From Mariniradius saccharolyticus AK6 (lineage in GTDB: Bacteria; Bacteroidota; Bacteroidia; Cytophagales; Cyclobacteriaceae), in contig NZ_AMZY02000003.1 in NCBI RefSeq assembly GCF_000330725.2, positions 62,001 through 126,000 of the forward strand: DNA of 64,000 bases, given 5' to 3'. This document shows positions 27,437-38,188 of the stretch, piece after piece (within the stretch, counting starts at the first letter, position 1; every line of letters begins with the position of its first letter). The position numbers were made by a program, and so were the translations under genes. The notes under the pieces were generated by a model. That model worked only from the letters and a program-made list of their open reading frames with translations, searched no databases and was not told the origin of the DNA.

Positions 27437-27996
27437 TCCTCGATCTCCACAATCAATTCCACTTCGACCGCAATATTCATCGGCAGGGAGTTGGTGCCGA
27501 CCGCCGAGCGTGCATGTTTACCTTTTTCTCCGAAAACCTCCACCATCAGGTCTGAAAAGCCATTCACAACCTGTGGCTGTTGGGTAAAGTCAGCGGCACT
27601 GTTGACCAAGCCAAGCACTTTGACGATCCGCTTGACTTTGTTGAGGTCACCCAGTTCGGCTTTCAACACGGCGAGTTGCTGTATCCCAACAAGGCGCGCG
27701 GCTTCCCGGCCTTGTTCCACGCTGAGATCCGTCCCGAGTTTGCCGGTCACAAATCCACCTTCGGGGAGATTTGGGCCTTTTCCTGCCAAAAACAGCAGGT
27801 TTCCGACCCTCACTGCATTGACGTAATTGGCTACGGGTGCCGAAGCTTCTGGCAAGGCTAGGCCCAGTTCCCGGACTTTTTGCTCTGCATCCCAAGCCGC
27901 GGCAGGTGCTGACTCTGTCGCTTCCGCCTTTTTTTCGGCAGGTTTTACACAGGAGAAAGTGAGTAGGAGGAAGGCTGCAAGCAAGAATGATTTCAT
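27433..27996 (-). CDS. RidA/YjgF-family lipoprotein
   Basis: The 187-residue protein begins with a lipoprotein signal (FLLLTFSC, Cys16) and an Ala/Glu/Lys-rich linker. A RidA-like domain follows from about residue 40: YVNAVRVGNLLFLAGKGP, then LGDLNKVKRIVKVLGLVNSA, GFSDLMVEVFGEKGKHARSA and NIAVEVELIVEI. The conserved Arg of the RidA pocket is present in HARSAVG. Cytosolic RidA hydrolyses reactive enamines/imines; this member resembles the subgroup with longer loops and is exported, so its substrate must be periplasmic and is unknown. It is convergent with the barrel gene, sharing 4 bp at the stops, and no terminator is evident. Confidence 0.88.
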   Translation of the reverse strand: MKSFLLAAFLLLTFSCVKPAEKKAEATESAPAAAWDAEQKVRELGLALPEASAPVANYVNAVRVGNLLFLAGKGPNLPEGGFVTGKLGTDLSVEQGREAARLVGIQQLAVLKAELGDLNKVKRIVKVLGLVNSAADFTQQPQVVNGFSDLMVEVFGEKGKHARSAVGTNSLPMNIAVEVELIVEIED

Positions 27997-28176
27997 AGTA
28001 TTCTGGATTTAGATGTGATTTTGAAGATAGACTGTTTTTCGGAAAACAAAAAGGTCAATCAGTTGACAGATTTCACTATCGGTTTTCAAATTTTCAACAA
28101 ACAGGCCTTATCCATAGCGAACTAACAAAGCGGACAAGATTTTGTCAAAAAATTATCAAAATCCGTGAATAGGCTT

Positions 28177-28184
28177 TACATTTG
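28177..28184 (+). promoter_or_regulatory. -7 element for the met operon leader
   Basis: TACATTTG fits TAnnTTTG and places the transcription start near 28190, right at the 5' strand of riboswitch helix P1. That coincidence supports both calls. Confidence 0.6.
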
Positions 28185-28187
28185 GGC

Positions 28188-28288
28188 TTGCTTATCGAGA
28201 AAGACCGAGGGATGGGCCCTGCGACGTCTTAGCAACCTGAAACCAAGGTGCTAATTCCCCTTCCGGAGATGCCGGAAATAGATGAGCG
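28188..28288 (+). promoter_or_regulatory. SAM-I (S-box) riboswitch
   Basis: The leader carries the conserved S-box elements in order: GAGGGATGGGCCC, then GCAACC, AAGGTGCTAATTCC and a P4 hairpin TTCCGG/CCGGAA (28261-28266 with 28272-28277), all closed by helix P1 (CTTATC 28191-28196 with GATGAG 28281-28286, extended by G-C and G-U pairs). SAM binding normally turns the downstream genes off. A second TTCCGG at 28306-28311 could compete for CCGGAA, a possible switching helix. It precedes the methionine synthase and metF genes, exactly the expected targets. Confidence 0.93.
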
Positions 28289-28344
28289 GAATGAGTTTGT
28301 TTTTCTTCCGGTTCTTCCTCGCGTAAGTTTTTAAAATCAAGAAG

Positions 28345-29380
28345 ATGAACAGAACCGAACTGCTGCTGCGGCTTTCCAAATCAAAAATCCTGATCCTCGA
28401 TGGTGCCATGGGTACCATGATCCAGCGTTACCATTTGGAGGAAAAGGACTTTAGGACCCCCGAACTCGCAAACCACCCCAAGCCGCTAAAGGGCAACAAC
28501 GACCTGCTTTCGCTCTCCAGACCGGATGTCATCAAGGATATCCACCGGGCCTATCTGGAAGTCGGCGCGGATATCATCGAAACCAATACCTTCAGCGGGA
28601 CCTCGATCGCGCAGGAGGACTATGGGACGCAGCATCTCGCCTACGCGATCAATTTCCAGTCTGCCAAAATCGCAAGGGAAGTGGCGGATGAATTCACCGC
28701 TAAAAATCCGGATAAACCCAGGTTTGTCGCGGGTGCGATTGGTCCGACCAATAAGACTGCCTCGATCTCTCCCGATCTCAATGACCCCGGTTTTCGGGCA
28801 GTTACCTTTGACCAATTGGCATCGGCATTCAAGGAACAGGTGGAGGGCTTGCTGGACGGAGGCGTGGATATTTTGTTAGCAGAAACCATCATCGACACGC
28901 TGAACGCAAAAGCCACACTTTTCGCAATTCAGGAGGTTTTTGAGGAGCGGAATATCCCCCTGAATCCCGAAGAGGGGGGCATTCCCATCATGATTTCGGG
29001 TACGATCACGGATGCTTCAGGCAGGACGCTGTCCGGGCAGACGACCGAGGCGTTTTTGATCTCGGTATCCCACGTGCCGCTTTTCAGCGTCGGGTTGAAC
29101 TGCGCCCTTGGGGCAAAGGAACTCAGGCCTTACCTGAAGGTTTTGTCCGAAAACGCTCCCTTCCTGGTGTCGGCTTATCCAAATGCCGGCCTTCCCAACG
29201 AATTCGGGCAATACGACCAGGGTGCCCTGGAAATGGCCGCACAGATAGAGGATTTCCTCAAGGAAGGACACGTCAATATCCTCGGTGGCTGCTGCGGCAC
29301 CACGCCGGCGCACATTGCCGAGATCGCCAAGATCGCCCAAAAATATTCCCCACGACACATAGAACTGGCAGCGACAGGAG

Positions 29381-29388
<8 letters not shown>
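28345..29388 (+). CDS. metH: Methionine synthase, homocysteine-binding domain subunit (split MetH, N-terminal part)
   Basis: The 347-residue protein equals the first module of cobalamin-dependent methionine synthase. It has the homocysteine methyltransferase barrel with [10 protein letters not shown] near the start and zinc-binding cysteines Cys253 (GLNCALG) and Cys316/Cys317 (GGCCGTTP). It activates homocysteine as a zinc thiolate for methylation by methylcobalamin. It stops where the folate module should begin, and the remaining modules are in the next gene, which overlaps it by 8 bp, so the two chains must act together. The split is a real gene boundary, not a frameshift: both parts have complete domain ends and the second has its own ATG. 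It is controlled by the SAM riboswitch. Confidence 0.95.
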
Positions 29389-32086
<2,698 letters not shown>

Positions 32087-32089
32087 ATC

Positions 32090-33043
32090 ATGAAAATCAC
32101 CGAATATATCCAACAGGCATCCAAAACCCTGTTTTCTTTCGAAATCCTCCCCCCACTAAAAGGCCAAAGCCTCAAGGAGCTCTGCGAAGGCATCGAGCCG
32201 CTGATGGAATTCAAGCCGCCCTTTGTGGACGTGACCTATCACAGGGAGGAGTTCATTTATAAAAAGCACCCGAACGGACTTTTGGAAAAGATCAGTACCA
32301 AAAAGCGTCCGGGAACAGTTGGTATCTGTGCGGCGCTGATGAACCGCTTTCAGGTGGAGGCCGTGCCGCATTTGCTTTGTGGAGGATTTACAAGGGAGGA
32401 AACCGAAAACGCCCTGATCGACCTCAACTTCATCGGCGTGCAGAACATCCTTGCCCTCAGGGGGGACGCGCCCAAAAGCGAGGGAAAATTCATTCCCGAA
32501 CCTGACGGGCACGCTTATACAAAAGACCTTGTGAAGCAGATCGTGGGCATGAACCAAGGCAGGTACCTGCACGAGGAGACGGAGACGGGCTTCCATACCG
32601 ATTTTTGCGTAGGGGTTGCAGGCTATCCGGAGAAACATTTCGAGGCGCCGAACCTGAAGTCCGATCTCAGATACCTCAAGGAAAAAGTGGACGCGGGCGC
32701 CGAGTACATCGTGACGCAGATGTTTTTTGACAACCAGAAGTTTTTTGATTTCACCAGGAAAGTCCGGGAAATGGGAATCGATATCCCGATTATTCCGGGG
32801 ATCAAGCCGATCACGACACTCAGCCAGATCAGCATGTTGCCGAGGACCTTTTTCCTCGACCTTCCCGACGCGCTCATGGACGAGTTGGAGAAATGCAAAA
32901 CCAACGCGGAGGTCAAGGAAGTGGGTATCCGTTGGGCGATCCAACAGAGCAAAGAGCTCGTAAAGCACGGCGTTCCCGTCCTGCATTACTACACGATGAG
33001 CAAGGCCGACGCGACTTACAGGATTGCGAAGGAGGTGTTTTAG
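32090..33043 (+). CDS. metF: 5,10-methylenetetrahydrofolate reductase
   Basis: The 317-residue flavoprotein barrel reduces methylenetetrahydrofolate to methyltetrahydrofolate, the methyl donor used by the adjacent methionine synthase. Family features include the opening FSFEILPPLKG (catalytic Glu in the FEI/LPP segment), NILALRGDAP, VGVAGYPEKH and EYIVTQMFFDN. Length and start are normal for bacterial MetF. It is the third gene of the riboswitch-controlled unit, with only 3 bp separating it from metH, so all three respond to SAM. No terminator is visible directly after the stop. Confidence 0.97.
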   Translation: MKITEYIQQASKTLFSFEILPPLKGQSLKELCEGIEPLMEFKPPFVDVTYHREEFIYKKHPNGLLEKISTKKRPGTVGICAALMNRFQVEAVPHLLCGGFTREETENALIDLNFIGVQNILALRGDAPKSEGKFIPEPDGHAYTKDLVKQIVGMNQGRYLHEETETGFHTDFCVGVAGYPEKHFEAPNLKSDLRYLKEKVDAGAEYIVTQMFFDNQKFFDFTRKVREMGIDIPIIPGIKPITTLSQISMLPRTFFLDLPDALMDELEKCKTNAEVKEVGIRWAIQQSKELVKHGVPVLHYYTMSKADATYRIAKEVF

Positions 33044-33458
33044 ATTGGAAGATTTGAAAGTTGAAAAATTGGTAAAACAGCATCGATTTGTTTCGATTGA
33101 GGGTTTTCATCGACGATTTTTGGAAGAAGTAACCATGCTGCGTTGGCATTTTACTTTTGAAAGTCTTGGACCAGATTGGCGGGTTGGCTGGAATAGAATG
33201 CTTGTATCGCCGACCTTTGAAACCTCAATCCTTGCAAAAATTCCAACAAGCAACGTTTTTGGTCATCGATCTTCTGTCTTCGTTTCGAGATGCTATTGAC
33301 TTTGAATTAGGTGGCAAGGCAGCTGAATTCAAAACCATAAATTTTTCTGCTTCCCACCATCAAAAGAATAAAGGTTTGGATCGGTGTTTTCGGGGCATTT
33401 TCCCAAAACTTCCTTGGGAGATCTACGTGACAAAGATCAAATCCATAAGCTATTCTTT
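33044..33458. other. 415-bp stretch without a convincing gene
   Basis: After metF come AG/TT-rich imperfect repeats (around 33045-33075), then short frames of at most about 100 codons on the plus strand that overlap one another and match nothing I know. There is no good promoter, hairpin or inverted repeat. It could be a decayed gene or spacer. Confidence 0.4.
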
Positions 33459-33746
33459 ATGAAAAAATCCGTCACATTGCTGTTCCTCGCTCCCTCGCTG
33501 ATGTTTGCTTCCTGCAATGATTTGGGAAAAAAAGTGGAGGGCCAAATCCAATCTATCTCCGAAAAGGCAGATAAGTTGGATTCCCTCGTCAACAGGGAAA
33601 TCGAAAAAATGGAATCGCTCGACTCATTGATCAATATTGAAACAGACAAGATCATCCGGATGGATTCCCTTCTTGAAAAGTCTACCCAAAAAATGGATTC
33701 CTTGGTCAACAGTAAGATTGACCGGTTCAACAAAATCGTGAACTAG
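33459..33746 (+). CDS. Small coiled-coil lipoprotein with LDSL repeats
   Basis: The 95-residue precursor has a lipoprotein signal ending in MFASC (Cys19). Nearly the whole mature part is one predicted amphipathic helix in which [LM]DSL recurs four times at spacings of 14, 14 and 11 residues (KLDSLVN, SLDSLIN, RMDSLLE, KMDSLVN). This is a heptad/hendecad coiled coil, likely a trimer or dimer standing off the outer membrane. In shape it resembles Braun-type Lpp, but it lacks a C-terminal Lys for peptidoglycan linkage (it ends KIVN). I know of no assigned function. It stands alone, 68 bp before the HMG-CoA lyase gene. Confidence 0.78.
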   Translation: MKKSVTLLFLAPSLMFASCNDLGKKVEGQIQSISEKADKLDSLVNREIEKMESLDSLINIETDKIIRMDSLLEKSTQKMDSLVNSKIDRFNKIVN

Positions 33747-33814
33747 CCCTTGTTGGTCTTCAAGCAGGTTTTTGGGCTCGGGTGGGTTTGGAGAAAAAGT
33801 CCTAATTTCAAGCC

Positions 33815-34663
33815 ATGATCAAACTCATCGAATGTCCCCGGGATGCCATGCAGGGTTTGCATGGATTTATTGATACGGCCATCAAGGCCGCCTACATCAA
33901 CCAACTCCTGCATGTGGGTTTTGACACGATTGATTTTGGGAGCTTCGTTAGCCCAAAGGCGATTCCCCAGATGCGCGATACCGCCGAGGTTTTGGACCAA
34001 TTGGACCTTTTTGGTACCCATTCGAAGCTGTTGGCCATCGTGGCCAATGTCCGCGGCGCCGAGGATGCGCTGCTTTTTCCACAGATTGACTACTTGGGAT
34101 TTCCGCTTTCCCTTTCCGAAACTTTTCAGCAACGCAATACCAACAAGTCCATTGCTGAGGCGATGGAGACCGTCGATGAGATCCAAAACCTCTGCCAGAT
34201 CAAGGGCAAATCCTTGGTCGTATACTTGAGTATGGGTTTTGGGAATCCCTACGGGGAGGCTTATTCTCCGGAGTTGGTCGCGGATTTTGTGCAGCGGCTG
34301 GACCAGATGGACATCCGGATCATTTCCTTTGCGGATACGGTCGGGACTGCCGAGTCGGATTTGATTCGGGATTTGTATAGGGTGCAGGCGGGGGCATTTC
34401 CGCATGTAGAGTTTGGAATGCACCTGCATACCCGACCCGAGCAGATGCATGGGAAAATCAAGGCAGCACTCGAGGCGGGTTGCCAGAGGTTTGATGGGGC
34501 GCTGAAGGGTTTTGGAGGCTGCCCGATGGCCAAGGACGAGTTGGTGGGTAATGTCGCCACCGAGCAGTTGATCGATTTTTTGGAATCAGAAGGCCAGCAG
34601 TTGCAGGTCAATAAGTCGGAATTGCGGGAGGCCTTGAAGCTTGCTAAGGTGGTGTTCGGGTAA
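33815..34663 (+). CDS. Hydroxymethylglutaryl-CoA lyase
   Basis: The 282-residue TIM-barrel enzyme cleaves 3-hydroxy-3-methylglutaryl-CoA to acetoacetate and acetyl-CoA, the last step of leucine degradation. It has the HMGL signature: ECPRDAMQG (metal and substrate residues Arg-Asp) at the N-terminus, VSPKAIPQM, metal ligands in GMHLHTRPEQM, and the catalytic-cysteine loop GFGGCPMAKDELVGN. Length is typical of bacterial lyases. The substrate loop with GGCP supports HMG-CoA lyase over homocitrate or isopropylmalate synthase. It acts with the branched-chain E2 and mutase elsewhere in the window but is not in an operon with them. Confidence 0.92.
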   Translation: MIKLIECPRDAMQGLHGFIDTAIKAAYINQLLHVGFDTIDFGSFVSPKAIPQMRDTAEVLDQLDLFGTHSKLLAIVANVRGAEDALLFPQIDYLGFPLSLSETFQQRNTNKSIAEAMETVDEIQNLCQIKGKSLVVYLSMGFGNPYGEAYSPELVADFVQRLDQMDIRIISFADTVGTAESDLIRDLYRVQAGAFPHVEFGMHLHTRPEQMHGKIKAALEAGCQRFDGALKGFGGCPMAKDELVGNVATEQLIDFLESEGQQLQVNKSELREALKLAKVVFG

Positions 34664-34673
34664 CGCGGGGTTT

Positions 34674-34707
34674 CTCGCAAAGACTGCTAAGGTGCAAAGA
34701 ACACGAA
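34674..34707. repeat. Fragment resembling a dispersed Bacteroidota intergenic repeat
   Basis: The segment contains CGCAAAGACTGCTAAGGTGC followed by AAAGAACACGAA. The related string CGCAAAGACGCTAAGGCGC recurs between genes in many Bacteroidota genomes; I recall this and could not search. Only one copy is seen here. The remaining bases to 34841 show no gene. Confidence 0.3.
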
Positions 34708-34841
34708 TCATTGCTAGTGTTCAGTTGGCAGGGGCAGTATTCGTTCTGGAATATCAGTTTGCCTTTATGGCCTTTTCGAGTACAACAATCTTATGCGACT
34801 TTTTGCCGCTACTTTTCTTGTCGAGTTCCATTTCTCGGTCC

Positions 34842-35687
34842 CTATTCATCTTCTTCCGCTTCTCCTGGGTCGATGATGATTGTTTCCGACAAGAATGGAC
34901 TTGCCATGAAATAACCCAAAACCTGGCCTCCGCCGGACTTCACTTTGATGTTGGAGGTCGGGTTTTGAGGTGGGGGTGAAAACAATCCTCCATCGTTGAA
35001 AAGCAGCCCCACGAGCTGATTAAGGTAATCAAATGCGTCTTGGTTGAGGCGATATAGCTCAAGCCGAACTTTGTCATTTTTCTTGAACGGAAATCCATTC
35101 AGTTCAAAGCCGTTGTCGAGTATATTAGTACCGAAAGTGTCGTCAAACAGCAGGTAATCGAAACGGCTGTTGAGAAGCGTATCATTTTTCACCATGCGGA
35201 TTCGGTAGTTGTTGTCATCGGCAAAGGGGATTTTCCCATAAACCGTTAGGTAATAGCCCTCTTCCCGGAAGATACGCTCCTCCCTGAAATTGTACACAAT
35301 GCTGTCAAGCAACGGAGGGAAAAGGATCGTCCCCGTACTGCTGTATTCCTTTTCCCCAATCTTCACGCTGAGCTCATAGGACTCGCCCAAAGTCCCGCTA
35401 ATATTTCGTTCGGCGACATATTTTTTGGTTTCCTGGTTGAACCTGAAATTAACCTGGCCGCCAGTACGCAGATTCCGGATGCTGACTTGGGCATTTTCCT
35501 CCACTTCGAAACTTGCGGTATCATAGTAGTCCTTCGAATAACTGACCCGGACTTGGTTGATAGAAGGATTGTCGGTCCAAAGGGCCTCAATGACAGGTAT
35601 CGGCTCCGTGTTTTCCAGAGGCAAAAACACTTCTTCTTGGCAGGAGAAGGAAACAATGGCAATCAGAGGAAGCAACAGGCGACGCAT
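34842..35687 (-). CDS. DUF4249 lipoprotein, partner of the TonB-dependent receptor
   Basis: The 281-residue lipoprotein (signal ending SFSC, Cys16) has a DUF4249 pattern: PVIEALWTDNPSINQVRVSY at the start, FREEGYYLTVYGKIPFADDNN in the middle, and a C-terminal region with VLGYFMASP. DUF4249 lipoproteins in Bacteroidota are nearly always encoded directly after a TonB-dependent receptor and are thought to be its surface-exposed cap or partner. Here the start codon overlaps the receptor stop by one base (TGATG), so the pair is cotranscribed. The ligand is unknown. Confidence 0.85.
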   Translation of the reverse strand: MRRLLLPLIAIVSFSCQEEVFLPLENTEPIPVIEALWTDNPSINQVRVSYSKDYYDTASFEVEENAQVSIRNLRTGGQVNFRFNQETKKYVAERNISGTLGESYELSVKIGEKEYSSTGTILFPPLLDSIVYNFREERIFREEGYYLTVYGKIPFADDNNYRIRMVKNDTLLNSRFDYLLFDDTFGTNILDNGFELNGFPFKKNDKVRLELYRLNQDAFDYLNQLVGLLFNDGGLFSPPPQNPTSNIKVKSGGGQVLGYFMASPFLSETIIIDPGEAEEDE

Positions 35688-38077
35688 CAGAATTTGAAAT
35701 TATAGGTCAAGGCGGGCAAGAAAGTAAACAGGTAAGTCATGACGACTCCGGGACGTACCGATTCTACAGGGACACTCGAGTCTTGGTCAAAGCGGAAATC
35801 GTCATTGATGATATCGGTAAACTGGTAGGTAAATGGATTCTTTCGGCCATAAAGGTTGTAGACGCTGAAGTTCCAGCTTCCACGCCATTTTCTCCCTTTG
35901 TCTTTTCCTTTCCAAGTCACGGATGCATCCATGCGGTGGTAGTCTGGAAATCGGTCTGTATTCCGCAGGTCATTGTACAGTGGAATTTTCTGGCTGTCCA
36001 CTTCATAGGTCCCAATGGGGAAAGTAACGGCTTGGCCAGTCGTGTAGACGAAAGTGAGTGCGGCTGACCAATGCTTCGAAAACTCATGGTTGAGCACCAA
36101 ATTGACATCATGCGGTCTATCGAAGCGTGGATTGTACCACTGGTCGAGACTGATGCCGGGGATTTTTCTCCAAGTCCGTGAGTAAGTATATCCAAGCCAA
36201 CCGGTGGTTTTGCCGATATTTTTTCGGACCAAAAACTCCAATCCGTACGCATATCCTTGTCCTGATAGCAGTTCCGTTTCCACATTGTCACTGAACAAGA
36301 CGCTGGCGCCCTGACGCAAGTCAACCACGTTACGGAAGTCTTTATAATAACCTTCCACCGATATTTCCCATTTGCCTTCGGCAAGGTTTTGGAAAAAACC
36401 AACTGACGTTTGGTCGCCCCGCAGCGGCTCAATATATGTTCCCGCCGGAATCCACCGATCAATCGGCAATCCCGCAGAACTGTTGGAAGCGACCTGTACG
36501 AACTGATGATTTCTGTTGAAAGCTGATTTAAATGAAAGGTTGGGAGAAATCAAATACCGGAGGGAAATCCGCGGTTCGAATCTTTGGTAGCCCTTCATGT
36601 TTTGGAACCGGTCAAAGCGCAGCGTGTCCAAAATCTCCGCTTCACGGTCGGGAACACCTCCTGCGTAGGTATAAATCACACCCTGCCCGATCTCGTTGTA
36701 TAGGGCCAATCTCAACCCTGCTTCGACCATCAATTTCTGACCGATATCCCCCGAAACGGAGACAAAAAGATTGTTTTGAACTCCCGTGCTGGGGTTTGTA
36801 TTAAGGTCATCAAGATCACTTTCCGGTGCAGTTTCCAACACGATGGGCGAGAAATGATAAATCTGACCTTGATAGCCGGTTTTTAACACAGAATTGTTTG
36901 GGCCCAACCAAGTCCACTCGGCACGCACGCCCGATTCCGAAAGCCTACTGGTCCAGTTGAAACCGTCCTGCGGATCCTGGAATTGCACTTGGTATTGGTA
37001 CTTGCTGTGGTAGGCATTCAGGTCAAAGAATTTGTTGGAGCTGATGTTTCGGTTCCAATTGAAGGCCGTCACGAAGTTGTTCCAGCCTAAGCCAAACTGC
37101 CTCGAAATGCCCAAAAAGTCTGAGCCATAGTAAGAGGAAAATGAGATTTTATCCTTTTCACCAGCCCTAAATGTAAACTTTCCACTCAGATCATAGAAAT
37201 AGAGGTCGTTTTGGTTGATGTCGGGATTGCTGGAAAGCCGCAGGAATGCATCCGCATAAGTCCTTCTCCCGGACACGATGAAGGAGGATTTGTCGGAGAA
37301 AAGCGGCCCGTCTACGGTTAGCCGTGAACTGATGGAACCGATTCCACCCTCGCCACGGATTTGTTCGAAGTTGCCCTCCCTGAGCGATACATCTACAACG
37401 GAGGATACTCTTCCCCCGAGGTTTGCCGGGATATTTCCCTTGTAAAACTCGACACCGCATAAGGCATCGGGGCTGAAAACAGAGAAAAAGCCGAAGAAAT
37501 GCGATGGATTGTATACAGGCGCTCCGTCCAATTGGATGAGGTTTTGGTCTGCAGAGCCACCCCGCACAAACAAGCCGGTCGTCCCTTCGCCGGCAGTTTG
37601 CACGCCGGGTAGTAATTGGAGGCTCCGCAAAATATCGACTTCACCAAAGAGCGCCGGAATATTTTTGATTGTCTCGATCGGCACCGAGGATTTCCCCAAT
37701 TCAATGCCTTTGATATTGTCTTCGGGATTGCGTCCACGAATGATGATTTCTTCGAGCGAAAGCGCTTCAGCTTTTAGAAAAAAGCGCAACTCCTTTTGCA
37801 AGTCATTGGTGGTAATTACCCGAATAGAAGGTTCAAACCCTATAAAGGAAACGATCAGCTTGGCGGGCAACTCCACCAAAGCAATTGAGAAATTTCCACT
37901 CAAATCGGTCACCACGCCCTTTTGCGGGTCGGATTCCCAATAAACATTGGCGCCTGGCATGGGCAGATTTCCTTCCACATCCATCACAGTCCCGGTTAGG
38001 GATTTCGCCTCCTGGGCAATCGAAAAGTTGAACGCTAAGCAAAGGATAATCAGAAGACTGGGTAGTAAAAACTTCAT
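35687..38077 (-). CDS. TonB-dependent receptor with carboxypeptidase-like N-terminal domain
   Basis: The 796-residue outer-membrane receptor has a signal peptide (LLPSLLIILCLAFNFSIAQ) and a CarboxypepD_reg-like beta domain (about 22-105, LTGTVMDVEGNLPMPGANVY). A plug follows with the marks LLPGVQTAGEGTTGLFVRGG and SHFFGFFSVFSPDALCGVEF, then a 22-strand-type barrel ending in FLPALTYNFKF with a terminal aromatic Phe. It imports or exports a ligand using TonB energy. It is followed at once by a DUF4249 lipoprotein gene, forming the common non-SusD receptor pair; substrates of such pairs are mostly unknown. No TonB-linked regulator is adjacent. It is divergent from batB across a 111-bp gap with an inverted repeat. 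Confidence 0.93.
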   Translation of the reverse strand: MKFLLPSLLIILCLAFNFSIAQEAKSLTGTVMDVEGNLPMPGANVYWESDPQKGVVTDLSGNFSIALVELPAKLIVSFIGFEPSIRVITTNDLQKELRFFLKAEALSLEEIIIRGRNPEDNIKGIELGKSSVPIETIKNIPALFGEVDILRSLQLLPGVQTAGEGTTGLFVRGGSADQNLIQLDGAPVYNPSHFFGFFSVFSPDALCGVEFYKGNIPANLGGRVSSVVDVSLREGNFEQIRGEGGIGSISSRLTVDGPLFSDKSSFIVSGRRTYADAFLRLSSNPDINQNDLYFYDLSGKFTFRAGEKDKISFSSYYGSDFLGISRQFGLGWNNFVTAFNWNRNISSNKFFDLNAYHSKYQYQVQFQDPQDGFNWTSRLSESGVRAEWTWLGPNNSVLKTGYQGQIYHFSPIVLETAPESDLDDLNTNPSTGVQNNLFVSVSGDIGQKLMVEAGLRLALYNEIGQGVIYTYAGGVPDREAEILDTLRFDRFQNMKGYQRFEPRISLRYLISPNLSFKSAFNRNHQFVQVASNSSAGLPIDRWIPAGTYIEPLRGDQTSVGFFQNLAEGKWEISVEGYYKDFRNVVDLRQGASVLFSDNVETELLSGQGYAYGLEFLVRKNIGKTTGWLGYTYSRTWRKIPGISLDQWYNPRFDRPHDVNLVLNHEFSKHWSAALTFVYTTGQAVTFPIGTYEVDSQKIPLYNDLRNTDRFPDYHRMDASVTWKGKDKGRKWRGSWNFSVYNLYGRKNPFTYQFTDIINDDFRFDQDSSVPVESVRPGVVMTYLFTFLPALTYNFKF

Positions 38078-38135
38078 AAGTTGGCGGCAATTCCCAACGG
38101 ATAACGGAATTAGTGCATTGGGTGTTGAAAATTAT

Positions 38136-38154
38136 CGCATTAAATTCTAATGCG
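38136..38154. promoter_or_regulatory. Inverted repeat between divergent receptor and batB genes
   Basis: CGCATTA (38136-38142) and TAATGCG (38148-38154) form a perfect 7-bp inverted repeat with a 5-bp AT-rich spacer, 58 bp from the receptor start and 34 bp from the batB start. It is a candidate operator for either gene; no T-tract follows. Confidence 0.35.
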
Positions 38155-38188
38155 TTGGCAATTGGTCAATATTTTTTAATTTCAGCCC

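Noticed and set aside
33157-33462. 101-codon plus-strand frame after metF
   Set aside because: No recognised domain or signal, overlaps another similar frame and the next gene's start; not supported as a gene.
33743-34450. 235-codon minus-strand open frame over the HMG-CoA lyase gene
   Set aside because: The plus strand encodes a complete lyase with all motifs; the antisense product has none.
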